This document shows, piece after piece, positions 35,101-44,373 of a stretch of 64,000 bases of DNA (position 1 is its first letter; every line of letters starts with the position of its first letter). This DNA comes from Prolixibacteraceae bacterium (GTDB taxonomy: Bacteria; Bacteroidota; Bacteroidia; Bacteroidales; Prolixibacteraceae). Location: positions 124,001-188,000 of the forward strand of contig DOAQ01000046.1 in the NCBI GenBank assembly GCA_003506435.1, written 5' to 3'. The notes beneath the pieces are model-generated. The model did no database searches and was not told where the DNA came from. It saw only the letters and a list, made by a program, of their open reading frames with translations. The position numbers were made by a program, and so were the translations under genes.

Positions 35101-35658
35101 TTATTTCTTCTTTTTAGGTGAAATAAACATGGTCATTCTTTTTCCTTCCAATTGAGGCAATTGCTCAACTTTTCCCAATTCTTCAAGTTCCTGTGCAAAT
35201 TTCAGAAGAAGAATTTCGCCCTGTTCTTTAAACAGGATCGACCTTCCTTTAAAAAACACGTAAGATTTTACCTTTGCTCCTTCTTTCAGGAACTTCTCGG
35301 CATGCCTTAACTTGAACTGAAAGTCATGGTCATCGGTATTGGGTCCGAAACGGATTTCTTTTACCACTACCTTAACCGCATTGGCTTTCATCTCTTTCTG
35401 TTTCTTTTTTTGCTGATAAAGAAACTTCTGATAATCAATAATTTTACAAACTGGCGGATCAGCATTTGGGGAAATTTCCACAAGATCGAGTTCCAATTCT
35501 TCAGCCATTTTGCGTGCTTCGCTCAATGAGTAAACACCCGGATTGTCGATATTATCGCCGACTAAGCGTACCTGATGAACACGGATACGTTCATTAATCC
35601 GGTGTTGCGGTGCTGAATCAACTCGTTGTCCGCCCTGAAATGGTCTTTTTACTGCTAT
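35101..35658 (-). CDS. infC: Translation initiation factor IF-3, AUA start codon
   Basis: The IF3 N-domain requires the frame upstream of the first standard start: INERIRVHQVRLVGDNIDNP, then VYSLSEARKMAEELELDLVE. In-frame stops (TAA TAG) lie directly before the Shine-Dalgarno, so the start must fall at codons IAVKRPFQGG. The only well-placed codon is ATA at 35656-35658, eight bases after AGGAGG. This gives 185 residues, a normal IF3 length. The C-domain has VVVKEIRFGPNTDDHDFQFK and ends MTMFISPKKKK. A non-AUG start is a known IF3 autoregulation device (AUU in E. coli). A TTG at 35526 would delete half the N-domain and is rejected. Confidence 0.93.
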   Translation of the reverse strand: MAVKRPFQGGQRVDSAPQHRINERIRVHQVRLVGDNIDNPGVYSLSEARKMAEELELDLVEISPNADPPVCKIIDYQKFLYQQKKKQKEMKANAVKVVVKEIRFGPNTDDHDFQFKLRHAEKFLKEGAKVKSYVFFKGRSILFKEQGEILLLKFAQELEELGKVEQLPQLEGKRMTMFISPKKKK

Positions 35659-35672
35659 GGCTAAACCCTCCT
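35656..35672 (-). promoter_or_regulatory. Shine-Dalgarno plus AUA start of infC
   Basis: AGGAGG (35667-35672), an 8-base spacer and ATA. A full Shine-Dalgarno is rare in Bacteroidota, so its pairing with a weak start codon points to translational control by IF3 itself. Confidence 0.75.
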
Positions 35673-35687
35673 ATTATTTGTTAATAT

Positions 35688-37637
35688 CTAGTTATTAAAA
35701 GATGACAATTGCTCTTTAACTTCATTATTGATCAACTCAGCAAAACCATTCCAACTCATCGACCCAACGTCGCCGTGCCCTTGTCTTCTGACTGAAACCG
35801 TTTGATTTTCAGCTTCTTTTTCACCAACAATTAGCAAATAAGGGATTCTTTTTAGCTCGTTATCCCTGATTTTTCGGCCGATTTTTTCGTTCCGGTCGTC
35901 AATTAAGCTGCGAATATCGCAATTATTTAGAAAATCTGAAATACTTTGTGCATAATCGTTATACTTTTCACTAATTGGCAGAACTACCACTTGCTCAGGG
36001 GTTAACCACAAAGGGAACTTCCCGGCCGTGTGCTCAATCAACACTGCCACAAAACGTTCCATCGAACCAAACGGTGCACGGTGGATCATCACCGGACGGT
36101 GGCGTTTGTCGTCGGCACCGATGTATTCCAGTTCAAAGCGTTCAGGCAAATTATAGTCAACCTGGATGGTTCCCAACTGCCAACTTCGTCCCAAAGCATC
36201 TTTAATCATAAAGTCAAGCTTCGGTCCGTAAAAAGCTGCTTCACCTAATACAGTTACCGTTTTCAGTCCTTTTTCGGCTGAAGCTTCAATAATGGCCCGC
36301 TCTGCTTTATCCCAGTTTTCGGCCGAACCGATGTATTTTTCCGGTTTGTTTGGATCACGAAGTGAAATCTGGGCTGAATAATTTTCAAAATTCAATGCTT
36401 TGAAAATGATAAAAATAATATCTATAACCTTCTTAAATTCATCTTTGATCTGATCGGGACGACAGAACAAGTGGGCATCATCCTGTGTAAATCCGCGAAC
36501 ACGGGTTAATCCGTGCAACTCACCGCTTTGCTCGTAACGATAAACTGTGCCAAATTCAGCCATTCGAATTGGCAGATCTTTATATGAACGTGGTTTGAAG
36601 GCGTACAATTCACAGTGATGCGGACAGTTCATTGGTTTCAACATATACTCTTCACCTTCAACCGGTGTTTTAATCACCTGAAATGAGTCGGCGCCGTATT
36701 TGGCATAATGACCCGAAGTTTTGTACAGGTTCACATCACCAATATGAGGAGTCATCACCTGTTCATACCCAAATTTTTTCTGTACACGTTTCAGAAAATC
36801 TTCCAACTGCAAGCGCAACATAGTTCCTTTCGGTAACCACATAGGAAGCCCCTGCCCTACTTTCTGAGAGAAAGTAAACAGTTCCATTTCCTTGCCGATC
36901 TTCCGGTGGTCGCGCTTTTTAGCTTCTTCAACCAAAACCAGGTACTCTTCCAACATTTTCTGTTTCGGAAAAGTCACCCCGTAAATACGGGTCAGCATTT
37001 TGTTTTTTTCGTTGCCACGCCAGTATGCGCCAGCAATAGAAGTCAGCTTTACAGCTTTTATATATTCGGTATTCGGAAGGTGCGGTCCGCGGCACAAATC
37101 GGTAAAGTTTCCCTGATTATACAACGAAATTGTCCCGTCTTCCAGCTCACTAATCAACTCAAGTTTCAGTTCATCGCCTTTTTCTTTAAACATTTTCAAG
37201 GCATCAGCTTTGGAAACACTGGAACGGACAATATCATTTTTCAGTCTTGAAAGTTCAATGATTTTCGCCTCAATTTTTTCAAGGTCTTTTTCTGTCAGTT
37301 GCTTTCCTTCAGGAAGATCGATATCGTAATAAAAACCGGTGTCAACAGTAGGCCCGATCCCAAATTTTGTTCCCGGATAGAAAAATTCAATGGCCTCAGC
37401 CATCAGGTGTGCCGATGAATGCCAGAAAGTTACCTGTCCTTCACGGTCTTCCCATTTAAACAATTTAATTTCGGCATCTTCGGTAATTGGCCGGGTTAAA
37501 TCCCATGTTTCGCCGTTCACAGAAATAGCCAGTACCTCTTTTGCCAAACGGGGACTAATCGACTGTGCAATAGCCATTCCGTCCACTCCGCTTTCGTAAT
37601 GTCTCTGACTTTTATCCGGTAATGTTATGGTAATCAT
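35688..37637 (-). CDS. thrS: Threonine-tRNA ligase
   Basis: 649 residues from the ATG at 37637; the preceding codon is TTG. Domains: TGS (about 1-60, MITITLPDKSQRHYESGVDG); editing domain with HSSAHLMAEA and the zinc-type SIAGAYWRG site; class II catalytic core with motif 2 YRYEQSGELHGLTRVRGFTQ, MNCPHHCELY and motif 3 HRAPFGSMERFVAVLIEH; anticodon-binding domain at about 545-649. It charges tRNA-Thr. First gene of the infC-rpmI-rplT operon. Confidence 0.97.
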   Translation of the reverse strand: MITITLPDKSQRHYESGVDGMAIAQSISPRLAKEVLAISVNGETWDLTRPITEDAEIKLFKWEDREGQVTFWHSSAHLMAEAIEFFYPGTKFGIGPTVDTGFYYDIDLPEGKQLTEKDLEKIEAKIIELSRLKNDIVRSSVSKADALKMFKEKGDELKLELISELEDGTISLYNQGNFTDLCRGPHLPNTEYIKAVKLTSIAGAYWRGNEKNKMLTRIYGVTFPKQKMLEEYLVLVEEAKKRDHRKIGKEMELFTFSQKVGQGLPMWLPKGTMLRLQLEDFLKRVQKKFGYEQVMTPHIGDVNLYKTSGHYAKYGADSFQVIKTPVEGEEYMLKPMNCPHHCELYAFKPRSYKDLPIRMAEFGTVYRYEQSGELHGLTRVRGFTQDDAHLFCRPDQIKDEFKKVIDIIFIIFKALNFENYSAQISLRDPNKPEKYIGSAENWDKAERAIIEASAEKGLKTVTVLGEAAFYGPKLDFMIKDALGRSWQLGTIQVDYNLPERFELEYIGADDKRHRPVMIHRAPFGSMERFVAVLIEHTAGKFPLWLTPEQVVVLPISEKYNDYAQSISDFLNNCDIRSLIDDRNEKIGRKIRDNELKRIPYLLIVGEKEAENQTVSVRRQGHGDVGSMSWNGFAELINNEVKEQLSSFNN

Positions 37638-37778
37638 CAACTAACTTTTAATGTTCTTAAAATTCAGGCTGCAAAGATAATATTATTCAATGATTTCAGG
37701 CAAACTGCGCAGTAAATTTCTTTTTGTACTGAAAAAATTAAAACACTTACGGACAGGGTGTTTCCAAATGTTCCGGAA

Positions 37779-37810
37779 TAAAAAAGCCACCGTTCATAAA
37801 AACGATGGCT
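37779..37810 (-). terminator. Terminator after the DUF6588-like gene
   Basis: Stem agccaccgtt / aacgatggct (one G-T pair) with a short loop, then T6 on the minus strand. It lies 50 bases past the stop at 37861. Confidence 0.75.
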
Positions 37811-37860
37811 CAATATTCTGTGAACTTCTTGTTTAATAAGAAATTCGGCTTATCCTATTT

Positions 37861-38919
37861 TTATCTGAATCCCAACGAAACACCTGCATTAAATGAAGTG
37901 TACTCCGATTTACTCACCGAACCGAACAGGCTGAAAAAGGCCAGTTTTAAGCGAACGCCTGCATCCATGCTAATATTTGAATTATCAAATTTGAGAGCAA
38001 TGGGATCGTATAAAGCATCTTCATCGGAAATAACCAAATCGCCGTTACTCAATGCTGTAACCACCGGATACTTACCTAATAAATCGACCGTAGACTTGCT
38101 GCTGTTTTGCGATACACTGCCGAAAACAGTTAAAGGCCCCAGTTTTTTGGAAACGATCAATCCATATTTCAGCGACGAAGAGCTAATTTTTAGCATCTGG
38201 TCATCGGTATTTGTAAATGTCACGGAAGTAATTCCCGAACCGTAATCCTGCGGAGTGAAAGTCAAACCGCTTTCAGTATTGATTTTTGAATAACCGATAA
38301 AAACTGCAGCATCAAGAGGCAATGACTTCAATCCGGGTATCGATTTTATGAAATTGTGTTTTATTCCGGCACCAATCATCCCGATTTTTCCATCATCATC
38401 TTTGATCGAGAAATTTACGGTTGGCACATAACGAACCGACAAATCAGTATTTGGCAATACGCCAAATGTTATCTGAGCCATTGGTATGGGCACCAAGTCG
38501 AGTCCAGTTCCGGGAGGTGACTTAAACGAAGCCAGCTCATTTCCCTGATCATCGGTTACAATAAGAGTTGGTCCGTCAATATCTTCCCCTGCAATGGTTT
38601 GGGCAATCGACGAACCGCTTGCAACATGCAAACTGGTAAAATCAAGCGCACTTAAATCGAATGTTCTTGCTGAAGAAGGAATTTGAACGGCATTCACACT
38701 CACAGCCAGATCGAACCCAAATAATTTATGAGTTTCAGCCGAGTTATACCAACCATTATTCAATCCGTCGCCGAGTGCAAAGGCATACGGTTCAAGATAG
38801 GGTTGAAACAACTTGTTTGCATCAGCAGCCCCGGCTTTGATAAATTCAACGACACGTTGCTGCGCAAAAGAAATCTGGGCAATCCCAATAAAAGCAATAA
38901 ATATCAGAAATCGTCTCAT
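37861..38919 (-). CDS. Outer-membrane beta-barrel protein (DUF6588-like)
   Basis: 352 residues with a signal peptide (MRRFLIFIAFIGIAQISFAQ). The mature protein has YLEPYAFALGDGLNNGWYNS and TDLSVRYVPTVNFSIKDDDG, and ends FNAGVSLGFR, a terminal-aromatic barrel strand. The pattern fits the DUF6588 family of Bacteroidota outer-membrane proteins, which I judge from memory. Function unknown. Monocistronic. Confidence 0.78.
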   Translation of the reverse strand: MRRFLIFIAFIGIAQISFAQQRVVEFIKAGAADANKLFQPYLEPYAFALGDGLNNGWYNSAETHKLFGFDLAVSVNAVQIPSSARTFDLSALDFTSLHVASGSSIAQTIAGEDIDGPTLIVTDDQGNELASFKSPPGTGLDLVPIPMAQITFGVLPNTDLSVRYVPTVNFSIKDDDGKIGMIGAGIKHNFIKSIPGLKSLPLDAAVFIGYSKINTESGLTFTPQDYGSGITSVTFTNTDDQMLKISSSSLKYGLIVSKKLGPLTVFGSVSQNSSKSTVDLLGKYPVVTALSNGDLVISDEDALYDPIALKFDNSNISMDAGVRLKLAFFSLFGSVSKSEYTSFNAGVSLGFR

Positions 38920-39118
38920 GTCAAATTAATTTGGTTTAAATATCAGGCCGATAACCTGTATAATTATTTTTGCTTCAATACTAAAACCAAAGGTACATAT
39001 ATAATCAACGTCAGTTCATTTGTTTGTTTTAAAAAACCATTTATTCCTGTTGAAATGATACAAAATCTTTTTAATCTGAAAAAAAAGTTGAAGATTTACA
39101 ACACAAAATAAAACACAC

Positions 39119-41311
39119 ATGAAACATATACTCTCACTTGTATTATTGACTTTTCTGGCTCTTGGTTCTGCTTCAGCACAAAAACAAATTGAACTGGAAG
39201 ACCTCTTTACAAAAGGTACTTTCTTCGAGAAAACTGAGGAGGGCCTGCACTCAATGAACGACGGGTTACATTACACAACGCTGGAAAAAGACAGCCGTAT
39301 TATAAAATACAATTATCAGACAGGCAAACAGGTTACCGTACTTTTCGATCTTAAAAAGGTTGAAAACGCAGCAATAAGAAGCTTCAGTAAATATCAATTC
39401 AGCAACGATGAAACAAAACTGTTGCTGACCACCGACATCCAACCAATTTACCGCCGGTCGTTTACTGCCGAATATTACGTTTGGAATTCGGTAACCGAAG
39501 AACTCACCTGTGTTTCGGAAAAAGGACGCCAGCAAGTTGCCACTTTTTCGCCCGATGGCGAACGGGTTGCATTTGTCCGCGACAATAATATTTTCATTAA
39601 AAACCTGAAATTCGGCACCGAAAGTCAGGTTACCCGCGACGGGAAAAAGAACGAAATCATTAACGGAATACCCGATTGGGTTTACGAGGAAGAATTTTCA
39701 ATGAATCAGGCATTTAAATGGTCGCCAGACAGCAAAATGCTCGCCTTTATTCGTTTTGATGAGACCGAAGTACCGGAATTCGAAATGACCATTTTCAACG
39801 GTCTGGAGCAGGGAAAAGCCGGGAACAAACCGTATCCTGAAAATCAAACATTTAAATATCCGAAAGCAGGCGAAAAAAATTCACTCGTGAGTGTACATGT
39901 CTTCGATCTGAAATCGAAAACGACCATCAAAGTTGACGCAGGAGAAGAAAACAACATGTACATTCCGAGATTGCTTTGGACGCCCGATGGAACCGAACTT
40001 GCAGTAATGCGGTTAAACCGCCACCAGAGCAAACTGGATGTATTGATGGCTAACCCATATACTGGCGACAGCCGTCTGTTTTTTACCGAGAAAAACAAAA
40101 ATTACATCTCTGAAGATTTTCTAGATGACTTTATTTTTCTGCCCGACAATACTTATTTTGTAATCAACAGCGAACACAACGGATACTCACACCTCTACCT
40201 GTATAACCGGCAGGGATTTGAAGTCAGGCAACTGACCGATGGAAAATTCGATGTAACCGATTTTTACGGCTACGACGAAAAAATGAAACTATTTTACTAT
40301 CAGGCAGCCAAAGAATCTCCTCTCCGCAGAGAAATTTATTATGTGAGCCTCGATGGGAAGAAAGCAGGAAAATTATCAGCACAGGAAGGAACCAACAAGG
40401 CAATTTTCAGCGTCGGATTCAAGTATTTCATTAATTATTTCACCAATATTTCAACTCCCAACCAGGTCAGTTTGTACGACAGCAAAGGAAAGCTGGTCCG
40501 TGTATTGGAAGATAATAAGGAACTTCAGGAAACATTGAAAGCATATCAACTTCAGACCAAAGATTTTTTCAGCTTTAAAACTTCAGAAAATATCGAACTG
40601 AATGGCTGGATGATAAAACCGGCAGGCTTCGATGCAACAAAAAAATACCCGGTATTGCTGACCCAATACAGCGGTCCCGAATCGCAGAAGGTGACCGACG
40701 AATGGAGTGTTGACTGGAATAATTACCTGGCCCAGAAAGGTTACCTGGTAGTTTGTGTTGACCCCCGGGGAACAGCCGCACGCGGCGAGGATTTCCGCAA
40801 AGCCATCTACATGCAACTCGGGAAATGCGAATCTGACGACCACATCGAAACAGCAAAATATCTCGGCAGCCTGCCATACGTCGATAAAACAAAAATCGGC
40901 ATTTGGGGATGGAGTTACGGAGGATTTATATCTGCACTGACACTGGCTAAAGGAGGTGATTTGTTTAAGGCTGGAATCTCGGTGGCGCCGGTTACCAACT
41001 TCCGTTTTTACGATTCAGTTTATACCGAGCGATATATGCGCACCCCTCAGGAAAACCCCGGCGGATACGATGACAACTCTATTTTTGCCGTTGCTTCGGG
41101 GATAAAAGGACGACTGCTGCTTGTTCACGGATCGGCTGACGATAATGTACATGTTCAAAATACCATGGAATTGGCAGAAGCGATGGTTCAGGCCGGAGTT
41201 CAGTTCGACATGGCAATATACACTGACCAGAAACACGGTATCAGAAGCGGAAATGCTACTATGCACCTTTACAATCGATTTATGCAGTTTCTGGAAAACA
41301 ATCTGAAGTAA
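39119..41311 (+). CDS. Dipeptidyl peptidase IV-type S9 peptidase
   Basis: 730 residues with a signal peptide (MKHILSLVLLTFLALGSASA), so periplasmic. The beta-propeller covers about 50-480 and includes the double-Glu motif DWVYEEEFSMNQAFKWSPDS (binds the free N-terminus). The alpha/beta hydrolase domain has the nucleophile elbow GIWGWSYGGF (Ser599), the Asp in HGSADDNVHVQNT and the His in DQKHGI. It cuts X-Pro (or X-Ala) dipeptides from peptide N-termini. Complete, with no neighbours in an operon. Confidence 0.95.
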   Translation: MKHILSLVLLTFLALGSASAQKQIELEDLFTKGTFFEKTEEGLHSMNDGLHYTTLEKDSRIIKYNYQTGKQVTVLFDLKKVENAAIRSFSKYQFSNDETKLLLTTDIQPIYRRSFTAEYYVWNSVTEELTCVSEKGRQQVATFSPDGERVAFVRDNNIFIKNLKFGTESQVTRDGKKNEIINGIPDWVYEEEFSMNQAFKWSPDSKMLAFIRFDETEVPEFEMTIFNGLEQGKAGNKPYPENQTFKYPKAGEKNSLVSVHVFDLKSKTTIKVDAGEENNMYIPRLLWTPDGTELAVMRLNRHQSKLDVLMANPYTGDSRLFFTEKNKNYISEDFLDDFIFLPDNTYFVINSEHNGYSHLYLYNRQGFEVRQLTDGKFDVTDFYGYDEKMKLFYYQAAKESPLRREIYYVSLDGKKAGKLSAQEGTNKAIFSVGFKYFINYFTNISTPNQVSLYDSKGKLVRVLEDNKELQETLKAYQLQTKDFFSFKTSENIELNGWMIKPAGFDATKKYPVLLTQYSGPESQKVTDEWSVDWNNYLAQKGYLVVCVDPRGTAARGEDFRKAIYMQLGKCESDDHIETAKYLGSLPYVDKTKIGIWGWSYGGFISALTLAKGGDLFKAGISVAPVTNFRFYDSVYTERYMRTPQENPGGYDDNSIFAVASGIKGRLLLVHGSADDNVHVQNTMELAEAMVQAGVQFDMAIYTDQKHGIRSGNATMHLYNRFMQFLENNLK

Positions 41312-41353
41312 AACAATTATTCATCAGATGATTTCGGGTCATCCGATGAATAG

Positions 41354-42592
41354 CTATGCCGTAACCAGCAGACTGGCAGGTTCCCTTTTCTCCCTTTTGA
41401 ATGCAAATTCTTCAATATTCCGGAATAATATTTTTTGATACGGAGATAAGTTAGCGCTTCGTTTGCGAATGAAAGAATACCTGAATGGCGAGAAAATTTC
41501 CATTTTATGGACAAACCAACGATTAAAAAATGACCGGTTGGTAATCACCGCTTCAATGATAAACAAGTCAATGCTTTTCTTCATAACACTTTTAAACGCA
41601 GCGGAATCGCAGGTATTCAGCCAATCGACTTCAGCCATTATACTGAATCCCAGATGAAACGTACGACTCAGTAATTCTCCCGAACGTTTTTTATTCACGG
41701 ATGATGAAAAACAGGTCATTAACCCGGCAGCGAGATCTTCGGAAGCATCCTGTAAATCATCAAGCAACTGAAGATAAGCGCCGTAATCGTAAAGAAATTG
41801 TTCCTGTCTACCGGTCAAATCACCGACGATCAAATAACCATCGGCAACGACTGACGCTCCACCTTTTCCGACACAAATCCTGAAAATATCCTCATCGGTG
41901 AGATTACCGGAAAGAAGGGACATGCTATCGGTCTGTGCTTTGTGAATATCCAGCAAACTTTTGTACACTCCCGGATAGGTTTGCCGGTCCCATTCATCTT
42001 CAATCATACAAACCAATTCATGGATTTTTTCCTCCGAACGGTTCATTGCCGGGACAATATTTCCTTTTAACCGTTGCTCAAAACGGGAGCTGAATTCCAA
42101 CTTTTTCTGAGTGGTAATATCCGGATCATCAAGCAGATTGTCGGAATACGGGTACAACATGCTGTATGCAAAGATGGAAGGACTTAGCGAAACCGGAACG
42201 CCAAGAACATACTGGATACCATTCATAATCCAAATATTACGGCATGCCTGAAATATACTTTCAGCCGACATGAGCGAATCGAAACGTTTGGCTTCCGAAA
42301 CAAAATCAAGAGTTGCATCAATCATTCCGGGAGAAAGGATCACCCGCAATTGTTCATCATTATAATCAAGCCCTTTCCGGAAAAACTCTTCCATTTTCCG
42401 AAAAAAATAAACCGTATCAATTTCTGCAGGAATACGTTCTCCCTGGCTCATTCCTTCTTTTAACTCCCGAAAGAATTCATCCAAGCACTGTTCGCGTTCA
42501 CGCTTTTCTCTGTGCGAATAATTTTTATCTAAAACTGGAAAGTCTGTTTTGCAAGTATCCCATAATTCCCTGAAATGCCGGTAGTGTTCCAT
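41354..42592 (-). CDS. Class I isoprenoid-synthase-like protein
   Basis: The frame could start at a TTG at 42637, but the ATG at 42592 (MEHYRHFRELWDTCKTDFPV) is preferred, giving 412 residues. It is all-helical with no signal peptide. Two Asp-rich sites are visible: YPYSDNLLDDPD (first, DDxxD-like) and DYGAYLQLLDDLQDASEDLA (second). The spacing fits a trans-isoprenyl-diphosphate-synthase fold, as in proteins labelled class 1 isoprenoid biosynthesis enzyme. It is longer than ordinary prenyltransferases (about 320). Whether it is an active synthase is open. Confidence 0.7.
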   Translation of the reverse strand: MEHYRHFRELWDTCKTDFPVLDKNYSHREKREREQCLDEFFRELKEGMSQGERIPAEIDTVYFFRKMEEFFRKGLDYNDEQLRVILSPGMIDATLDFVSEAKRFDSLMSAESIFQACRNIWIMNGIQYVLGVPVSLSPSIFAYSMLYPYSDNLLDDPDITTQKKLEFSSRFEQRLKGNIVPAMNRSEEKIHELVCMIEDEWDRQTYPGVYKSLLDIHKAQTDSMSLLSGNLTDEDIFRICVGKGGASVVADGYLIVGDLTGRQEQFLYDYGAYLQLLDDLQDASEDLAAGLMTCFSSSVNKKRSGELLSRTFHLGFSIMAEVDWLNTCDSAAFKSVMKKSIDLFIIEAVITNRSFFNRWFVHKMEIFSPFRYSFIRKRSANLSPYQKILFRNIEEFAFKREKREPASLLVTA

Positions 42593-42765
42593 AATCTGGT
42601 TTTCAAAGCATGTTTCTGATGAAATATCGTATTGCAAAAAGAATTCTTTTCAAAAGCATTTTCATCATTTTTCCGACAAACCATTGCTTTTTGTCGATAA
42701 ATCAGCATTCTCCGGTAATTTCAATCTTTTTTAACCATTTTACAAATCAGATTTTAAAATTTTTC

Positions 42766-42773
42766 TATATTTG
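42766..42773 (+). promoter_or_regulatory. Promoter -7 box of the tRNA-Leu gene
   Basis: TATATTTG fits TAnnTTTG and lies 35 bases before the tRNA. No clear TTTG box is seen at the -33 position. Confidence 0.5.
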
Positions 42774-42808
42774 CAGCGCTAAAAAAGGAGCAAAGTTCTG
42801 ATAGTATT

Positions 42809-42892
42809 GCCCAGATGGTGAAATTGGTAGACACGCCAGCTTGAGGGGCTGGTGCCGGTTACGGTGTGCAAGTTCGAGTCTTGTTCTGGGCA
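42809..42892 (+). tRNA. tRNA-Leu (anticodon GAG)
   Basis: Acceptor stem GCCCAGA / TCTGGGC (perfect), discriminator A, a D-arm with GGTAGACAC, anticodon stem CCAGC / GCTGG around loop TTGAGGG (anticodon GAG), a long type II variable arm, and T-loop TTCGAGT. CCA is not encoded. The prophage begins directly after it, so the tRNA 3' end is the likely integration site. Confidence 0.97.
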
Positions 42893-42948
42893 CTTAATGG
42901 CTTTTGTTTATGCGGGGTTTGGCGGGGTTTGGTAATTTATTTGGCAAT

Positions 42949-42974
42949 GAAAAAGGCGCACATTGCTGCGCGCC
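42949..42974 (-). terminator. Terminator of the prophage late operon
   Basis: Stem ggcgcaca / tgcgcgcc (8 bp with one G-T pair) around a 4-base loop, GCAA on the minus strand, with a T-rich tail. It lies 26 bases beyond the last phage gene and protects the tRNA region from phage transcription. Confidence 0.85.
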
Positions 42975-42999
42975 CCTTAAGCAAAGCTGATATATGGAA

Positions 43000-43407
43000 C
43001 TACCGAAACACTCCTAATTTCTTTAATATTTCTTTGAATGCTTGTAAAATCGATGCGTCGTACAGGCCGTTGGCTATTAATCCGGCAAAAGCGCCGTTAA
43101 TTATTAGCCATATCCACGAGGCATCGGCAACAAACATACCTACTTTTAATTGCCAACACAGGAACGATAGCAGCAACGAAACAGCCCACGATAGCCATTT
43201 TGCCGATTTACTTTCTGCTTTAAACCATTTTTTTAATAATTGTGTTACCACAATAACTGCTCCGCCAAGGCTTCCCAGCGTGGCGGCTACTGTCTCCAAA
43301 TCAAAAATTTTTGTCAGTTCGGTGACTTCTACGCTTTGCGCAAATAATAATAACGGAGCGATAAACGCTGCCAGTAATAACGATAAAAATTGAATCAGTT
43401 TTTTCAT
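43000..43407 (-). CDS. Membrane protein, holin-like
   Basis: 135 residues from the ATG at 43407; a longer frame to 43497 is rejected because the chosen start gives a proper signal/TM start (MKKLIQFLSLLLAAFIAPLL). Further hydrophobic segments are AATLGSLGGAVIVVTQLLKK, AKWLSWAVSLLLSFLCW and SWIWLIINGAFAGLIANGLY. Its place at the end of the lysis module suggests a holin or spanin-like role. The family is not recognised. Confidence 0.65.
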   Translation of the reverse strand: MKKLIQFLSLLLAAFIAPLLLFAQSVEVTELTKIFDLETVAATLGSLGGAVIVVTQLLKKWFKAESKSAKWLSWAVSLLLSFLCWQLKVGMFVADASWIWLIINGAFAGLIANGLYDASILQAFKEILKKLGVFR

Positions 43408-43412
43408 TTGTT

Positions 43413-43763
43413 TTATTTTTTTGTTTGACGTTGAGAAATCCATTTTTCGGCAGTGCGGCCCGGGAAGTAAAACCCAAAGACTATTATTACTAACCAAAAT
43501 ACGGTTTCGCCTATTTTATCGGAAAACGATTTTCCGGCGGCTTCGAATATGATGTATGTGGTTAAAAGGACCATTACCCAAATTGCAATTATTGGGCGTA
43601 TGTTTTTTGATAGCGTTGTGTCGGCCAACATGTCGATTTGCTGGCGTCGTGTGCCTTGTTCTTTTGCCGAAAATGTTTTTGCTACATCGGCTACTGTTTC
43701 AACAATTTCAGTTGCTTTTTCCATTTTTTTTGGAAATAGTTTTTTTAACAGGTTTTTCACCAT
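43413..43763 (-). CDS. Membrane protein, holin-like (two helices)
   Basis: I choose the ATG at 43763 (MVKNLLKKLFPKKMEKATEI), giving 116 residues; the first methionine at 43802 would overlap the previous gene more. An amphipathic helix (about 15-50) is followed by IRPIIAIWVMVLLTTYIIFE and GETVFWLVIIVFGFYFPGRT, two membrane segments. The C-terminus is basic. It resembles phage holins of the superfamily with two or three segments. It overlaps the previous gene by 56 bases. Confidence 0.65.
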   Translation of the reverse strand: MVKNLLKKLFPKKMEKATEIVETVADVAKTFSAKEQGTRRQQIDMLADTTLSKNIRPIIAIWVMVLLTTYIIFEAAGKSFSDKIGETVFWLVIIVFGFYFPGRTAEKWISQRQTKK

Positions 43764-43950
43764 ATATTTTTTTGTAAAAATGTTCACAAATCCGGCGGGC
43801 AAACCAGGCGGCTATGCCTCCCATAAATGCAATAACTGTTGATAGTATGATATTCTGAAAGGTTTCAATGCTTATGGCTCCAGCTAAAATTAGACCGACA
43901 AACGGCTCAAAGCTTTTACGAAGTGTTTCTTTCATGTAAAGTGTTTTCAT
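43708..43950 (-). CDS. Small membrane protein, lysis module
   Basis: 80 residues. One or two hydrophobic stretches (FVGLILAGAISIETFQNIIL, TVIAFMGGIAAWFARRICEH) are followed by a very basic tail (KKIYGEKPVKKTISKK). It lies seven bases after the endolysin-like gene. Perhaps a holin or holin partner. MKETLRKS five codons later is an alternative start. Confidence 0.6.
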   Translation of the reverse strand: MKTLYMKETLRKSFEPFVGLILAGAISIETFQNIILSTVIAFMGGIAAWFARRICEHFYKKIYGEKPVKKTISKKNGKSN

Positions 43951-43956
43951 AATATA

Positions 43957-44373
43957 TCACACAATCAATTCAAAATGCGGATAGTCGTTGAATGTTTGGT
44001 CGTCGATGTCGTTATCGCCGTCCCAATCGGCACCAATGCGGATGCGGTGCATCATTATGCCTTTATCGAATAGCTGATCGGCTACGCCTTTTACATAGCC
44101 TGTAAAATAGATTGCCTGACGCGGTGTCCAGTCAATCGAATCTATTTCGTAGCTGGCAGCATCGACGGCAAGCGATGGAATGGAGTTGTGTTTCGAAGCG
44201 GGATAGTGTACTTTCGATTTCTTTTCGATAAAGGCGCGTTCCTGGTCGTCTTTCCCGCGGTGACCGCATACGATTGTACAGTCGTAGTATTTTATGACTT
44301 CTGAAAAAAGAGCCTGCAACTCGTTGTGACAAGTTGCAAGGCGTGCTTTTGATATTTTGCTGAAGGTTGGCAT
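43957..44373 (-). CDS. M15-type phage peptidase (endolysin-like)
   Basis: 138 residues. The zinc-site motifs are SKHNSIPSLAVDAASYE (His and Asp) and the C-terminal DYPHFELIV (His). The N-terminal VICGHRG-type strand (CTIVCGHRGKDDQERAFIEK) is typical of phage L-alanyl-D-glutamate/VanY-like peptidases. It should cut peptide crosslinks of peptidoglycan at lysis. No signal peptide, so it depends on the neighbouring holin-like proteins. It shares one base with the previous gene. Confidence 0.85.
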   Translation of the reverse strand: MPTFSKISKARLATCHNELQALFSEVIKYYDCTIVCGHRGKDDQERAFIEKKSKVHYPASKHNSIPSLAVDAASYEIDSIDWTPRQAIYFTGYVKGVADQLFDKGIMMHRIRIGADWDGDNDIDDQTFNDYPHFELIV

